Source: Clostridiales bacterium UBA735 (lineage in GTDB: Bacteria; Bacillota; Clostridia; Oscillospirales; Oscillospiraceae). From it: a stretch of 6,493 nucleotides of DNA. Below are positions 4,401 through 6,493 of this stretch, piece after piece. Every line of letters begins with the position of its first letter. Within the stretch, counting starts at the first letter, position 1. A program made the translations under genes and the position numbers. The notes below the pieces were generated by a model. It was not told where the DNA came from. It was given only the letters and a program-made list of their open reading frames with translations, and did not search any database. Location of the stretch: the NCBI GenBank assembly GCA_002298695.1, contig DBLB01000026.1, positions 3,447 to 9,939 on the forward strand, given 5' to 3'.

Positions 4401-6493
4401 GCTATCCGTATCGGTGTCGCGGATGTCCTTTGTGTTGTAGGAGTTGACACGGTCGATGGCCTCAGTGCTGTATACGCCCTTTTGCAGATAGGCCTGCGCC
4501 TGAAGACCCAGCGTGTGTGTGACGGTCTTCGGCACACCGTCGAGACAGAACGTGTTGGTCAGCGCGGTGGTGCCGTACTGGGCGGCATACTCCTGCCACT
4601 CCGCTCCCTTCGGGAACGTCAGGCGGACGTAGATATACAGGGGCTTGTCTTTTCCGAAGGTCACGGAGAAGTTTTCATTCCACGCGATACTCTGCGTGTT
4701 CGCCGTCGTGGTGTCTTCGATGCTCCACTCGCTGCCATCTTGGCTGCTGATGCTCGTCGTGTTTTCGTATTTTTCGATCCATACGTCGCCGGGCTGGGCG
4801 TTTTCCACGTCCGTAGTGCCCTTTTGCCACTGAATGCTCTTGTCCTTCAGCGCAAGGGGCAGGGTGTCGCGCAGCTGAGAACCGCGGAGCGTCGCGCTGT
4901 CCGCCGTGGTGTAGATCGTCAGGCGGTAATACACCGTCTGGCCTTCGGAAACGACGCTGCTGGTCTCGCCTTCCGCTTTGCTTTCGGCAGTCATATCGTC
5001 CTTGGAGACGATCTTCTTGTCGAAGTTCAGCAGGCTGCCCTTTGTGCCGACGGGCGCATAGAGCCGGTGGGTCTGGTGGTCGTTCAGCCAGCTCTCGTTG
5101 TTCAGGTCATAGGAAACGCTCGCTCCCTCCTGCGCCTCCGGCAGCTCAACCAGCGCCTTGTAGGAGACGGTATCATTGCGCGTGCCGCCGTAGTCCTTGA
5201 AATACCATTTGATGAGGGTATCATACGCGCCGGTGGTTCCCGAGACGGTGACGGAGTCCGCGTAGCTGCCGTTCAGCCATACGCCGGAATAGGTCCCGGC
5301 GGTTAGCTTGTAATATGTAACGCCATCCACTTGGACGGTTTCGCAGTCCTTCGCCCAATCCGCGTTCTGGTTTTTTTCCTGATCCGCCAGCAGTACCTGC
5401 GCGCCGGACATATGGTCGGTCAACGGCAGAAGATCATATCTTGCTGAGCTCTTGTGCGTCACGTACAGGGAATAGTCGATGGTCTCGCCGTTTTTGGGCG
5501 CGTTTGTTTCGTCCATCTCGCTGCCGTCTTTCAGCTTCGCACCCTTGGAAAGCGTAAATTCCCTCTCGACGCTTGCCATGCCGCTTCCGGCGCTGGCCAG
5601 CAGCTCGTCCTTTTCCGCGCCTTCCTTGGGTTTTCCATAGGCATAGGCGGTGTTCGCGTCGATGGTGTACCTGTTTGCTGGATGAGTGTGTTTCACGTCC
5701 GTGCCCAGCAGCATGAACGTGTCCTTCACGGCGCAGGGGATCTCCCACTCCAGCGTCTGGCCGCCTTGGATCGGCGTGGGCTTTTCGTCAGCGCCCGTTG
5801 TATCCCACCGCAGGGTGTATTTCGTCCCGGACGTGACGAGGAAGCCTAGCTCGTCCAGCGCGGACTGGATGGAAGCGGCAGAGGCGTCCTGTAGAGTTTT
5901 TGTTTCTGCTTCGCTGTCTCCCGGATTCAGTGTGATCGTGACGCTGCCGTTTTCTTTCTTTATGGTGATCGTGTTTTTGTTATTTGTCTCCGGGTGGTCT
6001 GTGGAATTGCTCATGCCGCGGTACTTGTCGTCCTCGTATGCGCTGGTATTGCGGACAGCGGTGCTTCCGGCATCGCTGCCGTCCACGGCCTTAACGGTGC
6101 TGCTTTCGACAGGGCAGATGACCGCGTCCGAAATGGTGATGGTCAGCTTCTCGCCCCAGGTTTCATCGTTCAGAAGCGCCTGAATGTCTTCCGCGCGGAG
6201 GTAGACATTGTCCGGCAGCGTGTCCGTCACATACGCCAGCTTGTTGTACGGCAGCGCGCCGGTATTTTGGGCCGTGATCGTATAAGACTGGGGATCGCCA
6301 TACTGGTATGGACGCGTACCGTAATACTTATCCATCTTGAGCTTCGCTTCGCCCAGCGCGACCGGGGTGTCGCAGCTGTCCTCGCCGATTTTGTCTGCGC
6401 TCCAGCTGTAATGCCAGGTGTAGTTTACCTTGTTGTTCAGGGTGTAGCTCGTTGTTTCCGGCTTGTTCGGATCATCGATCTTCAGAACGTTGT
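1404..6493 (-). CDS. Giant multi-domain LPXTG surface protein, probable pilus tip/stalk adhesin (5' partial)
   Basis: The frame stays open from the stop (TGA, 1406-1404) to the window edge, giving 1695 visible residues, numbered here from the first whole codon at 6491. An ATG at 6335-6333 lies inside the frame but has no Shine-Dalgarno, and the sequence upstream of it continues the same fold, so the true start and signal peptide lie outside the window. Order seen: tail of one Ig-like module (to about residue 35), six DUF11/D2-like modules (46-1362), two CnaB domains (about 1377-1652), LPKTGG (1656-1661), a hydrophobic helix and a basic tail. Such proteins are secreted and linked by sortase to peptidoglycan or to a pilin lysine. 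No VYPK-like pilin motif, von Willebrand A domain or Cys-Gln thioester motif is visible; the ligand-binding head, if any, would be in the missing N-terminus. It directly precedes a major pilin, which supports a tip or ancillary pilin role (inference). It carries twelve cysteines, many for a Gram-positive surface protein. The alternative is a free-standing wall-anchored adhesin. The surface-protein call is firm; the tip role is tentative. Confidence 0.9.
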   Translation of the reverse strand, partial: NVLKIDDPNKPETTSYTLNNKVNYTWHYSWSADKIGEDSCDTPVALGEAKLKMDKYYGTRPYQYGDPQSYTITAQNTGALPYNKLAYVTDTLPDNVYLRAEDIQALLNDETWGEKLTITISDAVICPVESSTVKAVDGSDAGSTAVRNTSAYEDDKYRGMSNSTDHPETNNKNTITIKKENGSVTITLNPGDSEAETKTLQDASAASIQSALDELGFLVTSGTKYTLRWDTTGADEKPTPIQGGQTLEWEIPCAVKDTFMLLGTDVKHTHPANRYTIDANTAYAYGKPKEGAEKDELLASAGSGMASVEREFTLSKGAKLKDGSEMDETNAPKNGETIDYSLYVTHKSSARYDLLPLTDHMSGAQVLLADQEKNQNADWAKDCETVQVDGVTYYKLTAGTYSGVWLNGSYADSVTVSGTTGAYDTLIKWYFKDYGGTRNDTVSYKALVELPEAQEGASVSYDLNNESWLNDHQTHRLYAPVGTKGSLLNFDKKIVSKDDMTAESKAEGETSSVVSEGQTVYYRLTIYTTADSATLRGSQLRDTLPLALKDKSIQWQKGTTDVENAQPGDVWIEKYENTTSISSQDGSEWSIEDTTTANTQSIAWNENFSVTFGKDKPLYIYVRLTFPKGAEWQEYAAQYGTTALTNTFCLDGVPKTVTHTLGLQAQAYLQKGVYSTEAIDRVNSYNTKDIRDTDTDSLLHYANDDAYLRGVVYYALVYNGGATRLYLQDLQDVLPQGFTYRSLIGSLLGDRPVNNAYQGLGNTIASNTSADAFYQLVTPPDGTKVTWVDATVTATPTADRSKVSFRLTAGTQTDRPQLHYDAARKMYYLDPGEGVKFLYLCATNEAKDTLDTAENSIAMPYYDFNHSGLAVSQTPFTRVAQDWRDKNWYHTNYTPNDGSCSVIDNEQALASGRTGEENDTQWLYSAVRQTRGEIKPGITKALAAAISTGTDGTQTVKENPAAAHPTDTLRWTVTAANDGTSPILDYALTDTMQSPYVFDGDVNYAIRNSAGNVVLQAANDKLFTVSVPDENGSATLMTNASKNPKTLTVNGEAVQITAKMQRADGKGDKQEVSLFVCLTKDDTIGNYQLAIRFPDGVCGIPAGGSSVVTVHTRRTDNQLENKVFVNTCFITPMSQTWDNTTNKGNMTTLDDVFSEDNKPTVRNSAPVTTAYGYVTSSLKSVEEKADTSNKATCNETPNYIVLPGKDSLFTYTLSVDAPDNAAMDKLILIDGLPDVGDHSAFQTDDPRYSEFRVAFADTPNVTVTVTEQDGTVKTLTSEQYTVEYSDKTEFGEEDWKGTSAWNESSANARSLRVKIEDTAGTLIPAKSKVSVRFDAKIQGEPQPGQIAWNSFGYHYSVVGDSNELEAAPLKVGVMIPSVPEIVKTIVDQDGEAAKTEEDKAFRFLLYTGESLKERDEEKLGAALTADSSRKATLIELTVKAGESVSEKMSLSDRKVWSYENGSWKEGTDSWTWEANAKYTLVELPDSDPTYKFSSANGSTTGTGYTFTYANDKTLTLKAVNRLDLWSFTIHKTDAEDENTTLTGAWFALYSPELSDQMTEDAYSALTDKPTTKPDFTLTDGEGENAKTWYLCRLGQTRDVEGKKGTLVFTDLLRDEYLYREIQAPMGYRLDDTIHTAKKTDLDHDISIKNTGNGVALPKTGGSGTFWFTAGGALLIAGSLLLGYEKNKQRKRKGHV
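1407..1441 (-). promoter_or_regulatory. Ribosome binding site of the pilin inside the end of the upstream gene, with ATGA overlap
   Basis: Reading the minus strand, an A-rich stretch (from 1441) leads into AAGAAAGGG, whose AGAAAGG part (1420-1414) is complementary to the 3' end of 16S rRNA. ATG 1407 follows six bases later, and its ATG overlaps the upstream stop TGA as ATGA (1407-1404). The same bases encode the Lys/Arg tail of the surface protein. The overlap suggests terminating ribosomes can restart on the pilin, while the strong site and unstructured A-rich leader would allow extra direct initiation, useful because the shaft subunit is needed in excess. The coupling is inferred. Confidence 0.8.
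1407..1526 (-). other. Cell-wall sorting signal of the giant surface protein
   Basis: LPKTGG is encoded at 1526-1509, followed by a hydrophobic segment (FWFTAGGALLIAGSLLLGY, 1499-1443) and a basic tail, EKNKQRKRKGHV. Sortase cuts between Thr and Gly and transfers the threonine to a wall precursor or a pilin lysine. All three parts are present and well spaced, so the protein is complete at this end. Confidence 0.96.
1536..1925 (-). other. C-terminal SpaA/CnaB-like domain with E-box (CnaB-2)
   Basis: Visible residues about 1523-1652. The first strand FTIHKTDAED supplies K1531, TGAWFALYS is the next typical strand, YLYREIQAPMGY is a full E-box with E1620, and the last strand DISIKN supplies N1649 just before the LPKTGG. 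Lys, Glu and Asn are all in their family positions, so a Lys-Asn isopeptide bond is likely. As the domain nearest the wall it would stiffen the base of the molecule. Confidence 0.87.
1926..2363 (-). other. CnaB-type domain (CnaB-1) with less canonical E-box
   Basis: Visible residues about 1377-1522. PSVPEIVKTIVDQDG gives K1383, AFRFLLYTG is the second strand, KYTLVELPDSD holds the probable catalytic E1482, and LTLKAVNR supplies N1520. The usual Ala-Pro-x-Gly-Tyr after the Glu is absent, so this is a divergent member related to the FctA/T-antigen style of domain. The triad spacing is consistent with an isopeptide bond. Confidence 0.72.
2406..2975 (-). repeat. Stalk module 6 (DUF11/D2-like)
   Basis: Residues 1173-1362. 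Triad: SLKSV (K1179), LIDGLP (D1230), IAWNSFGYHYSV (N1349). GKDSLFTYTLSVDAP is the strand pair that follows the lysine. A strongly beta second half includes NVTVTVTEQDG and SLRVKIEDT. It joins CnaB-1 through a short proline-containing linker. Confidence 0.68.
3096..3695 (-). repeat. Stalk module 5 (DUF11/D2-like)
   Basis: Residues 933-1132. Triad: GITKAL (K940), ALTDTM (D990), QLENKVFVNTCF (N1121). TDTLRWTVTAANDG matches the DUF11 core strand. It contains three cysteines (1077, 1098, 1128). A polar Asn/Thr/Asp-rich spacer of about 40 residues (nt 3095-2976) separates it from module 6 and is probably a flexible hinge. Confidence 0.7.
3891..4493 (-). repeat. Stalk module 4 (DUF11/D2-like, with insertion)
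   Basis: Residues 667-867. Triad: YLQKGV (K671), LQDVLP (D732), TAENSIAMPYYDF (N855). The Lys-to-Asp gap is 61 residues, about ten more than in modules 3, 5 and 6, owing to an Asp/Thr-rich insert after the first strand (NSYNTKDIRDTDTDS). A 65-residue aromatic- and Asn-rich linker (nt 3890-3696) follows before module 5; no known domain is recognised in it. Confidence 0.66.
4521..5027 (-). repeat. Stalk module 3 (DUF11/D2-like)
   Basis: Residues 489-657. Triad: FDKKI (K492, with K493 as alternative), LRDTLP (D542), LTNTFCLDG (N646). GQTVYYRLTIYTTAD is the core strand pair. It is one of the most regular modules and follows module 2 with a short linker. Confidence 0.7.
5076..5582 (-). repeat. 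Stalk module 2 (DUF11/D2-like)
   Basis: Residues 304-472. Triad: LSKGA (K316), LTDHMS (D359), DLNNESWL (N465; N464 is adjacent). NGETIDYSLYVTHKS is the core strand. The Lys-Asp and Asp-Asn gaps (43 and 106) are close to those of the downstream pilin D2. Confidence 0.68.
5624..6356 (-). repeat. Stalk module 1 (DUF11-like, long)
   Basis: Residues 46-290. It has the clearest DUF11 signature of the window, GDPQSYTITAQNTG and VTDTLPDNVY (D90). The lysine is probably K52 in KLKMD, and the closing Asn probably N273 in PANRYTIDA. The Asp-Asn distance (183) is much longer than in the other modules because of an extra segment (about residues 125-225) with a charged, Asn/Thr-rich first half and a short helix-like stretch (ASAASIQSALDELG). 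The Lys and Asn assignments are the least certain of the six. Confidence 0.6.
6423..6493 (-). repeat. Tail of a further stalk module cut by the right edge
   Basis: Residues 1-23 end with TLNNKVNYTWHYSW (running past 6423 to about 6405), which resembles the closing Asn strand of modules 2 and 6 (N20 would be the isopeptide Asn). It implies at least one more module upstream, outside the window. Confidence 0.5.

Noticed and set aside
4482..5306. 274-residue plus-strand open frame opposite modules 2-3
   Set aside because: Same shadow composition, no ribosome site or domain; the minus-strand frame here has clear module motifs.
1..6493. CRISPR, tRNA, insertion sequence, or near-identical tandem DNA repeats
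   Set aside because: Both strands are filled by two continuous coding frames; the stalk modules are similar only in protein motifs and no repeated DNA blocks were noticed.
1404..6493. Thioester adhesin or von Willebrand A head in the giant protein
   Set aside because: No Cys-Gln pair in a suitable context and no DxSxS metal site in the visible 1695 residues; such a head could still lie in the missing N-terminus.

Overview
The window holds two genes, both on the minus strand and both running off an edge. Together they look like the structural part of a sortase-assembled pilus operon in a Gram-positive bacterium. In transcription order they are: (1) a very large, modular, LPXTG-anchored surface protein (6493 to 1404; its start lies beyond the right edge), and (2) a major (backbone) pilin of the FimA/SpaA type (1407 down to 1; its C-terminal sorting signal lies just beyond the left edge). 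The two overlap by four bases (ATGA), so they are co-transcribed and probably translationally coupled. There is no intergenic space.

Organism: the LPKTGG-hydrophobic-basic tail, the wall-pilin domains and the AGAAAGG-type Shine-Dalgarno point to Firmicutes. GC-rich codon choice together with this domain style suggests a gut-type Clostridia lineage (for example Oscillospiraceae or a relative). The lineage is inference; nothing in the window fixes it.

Layout: 6493-2406 encodes a stalk of six degenerate immunoglobulin-like (DUF11 / fimbrial D2-like) modules, preceded by the tail of another. 2363-1536 encodes two CnaB-type domains. 1526-1407 is the cell-wall sorting signal. 1407-1327 is the pilin signal peptide, followed by pilin domains D1 (1326-922), D2 (921-472) and D3 (435-1).

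Main observation: every complete stalk module carries the same ordered triad, a Lys in a phi-x-K-x-phi strand, an Asp in a (T/R/Q/I)-D-x-(L/M) motif about 40-60 residues later, and an Asn in an N-x-phi-x-phi strand near the module end. The same triad is visible in D2 of the downstream pilin, and the two CnaB domains have the classic Lys/Glu/Asn version. The giant protein may therefore be locked by up to eight visible intramolecular Lys-Asn isopeptide bonds. No pilin-type polymerisation lysine motif was found in it, which fits a pilus-tip or long-stalk adhesin attached to a shaft made of the downstream pilin. A class C sortase would be expected beyond the left edge but is not visible.
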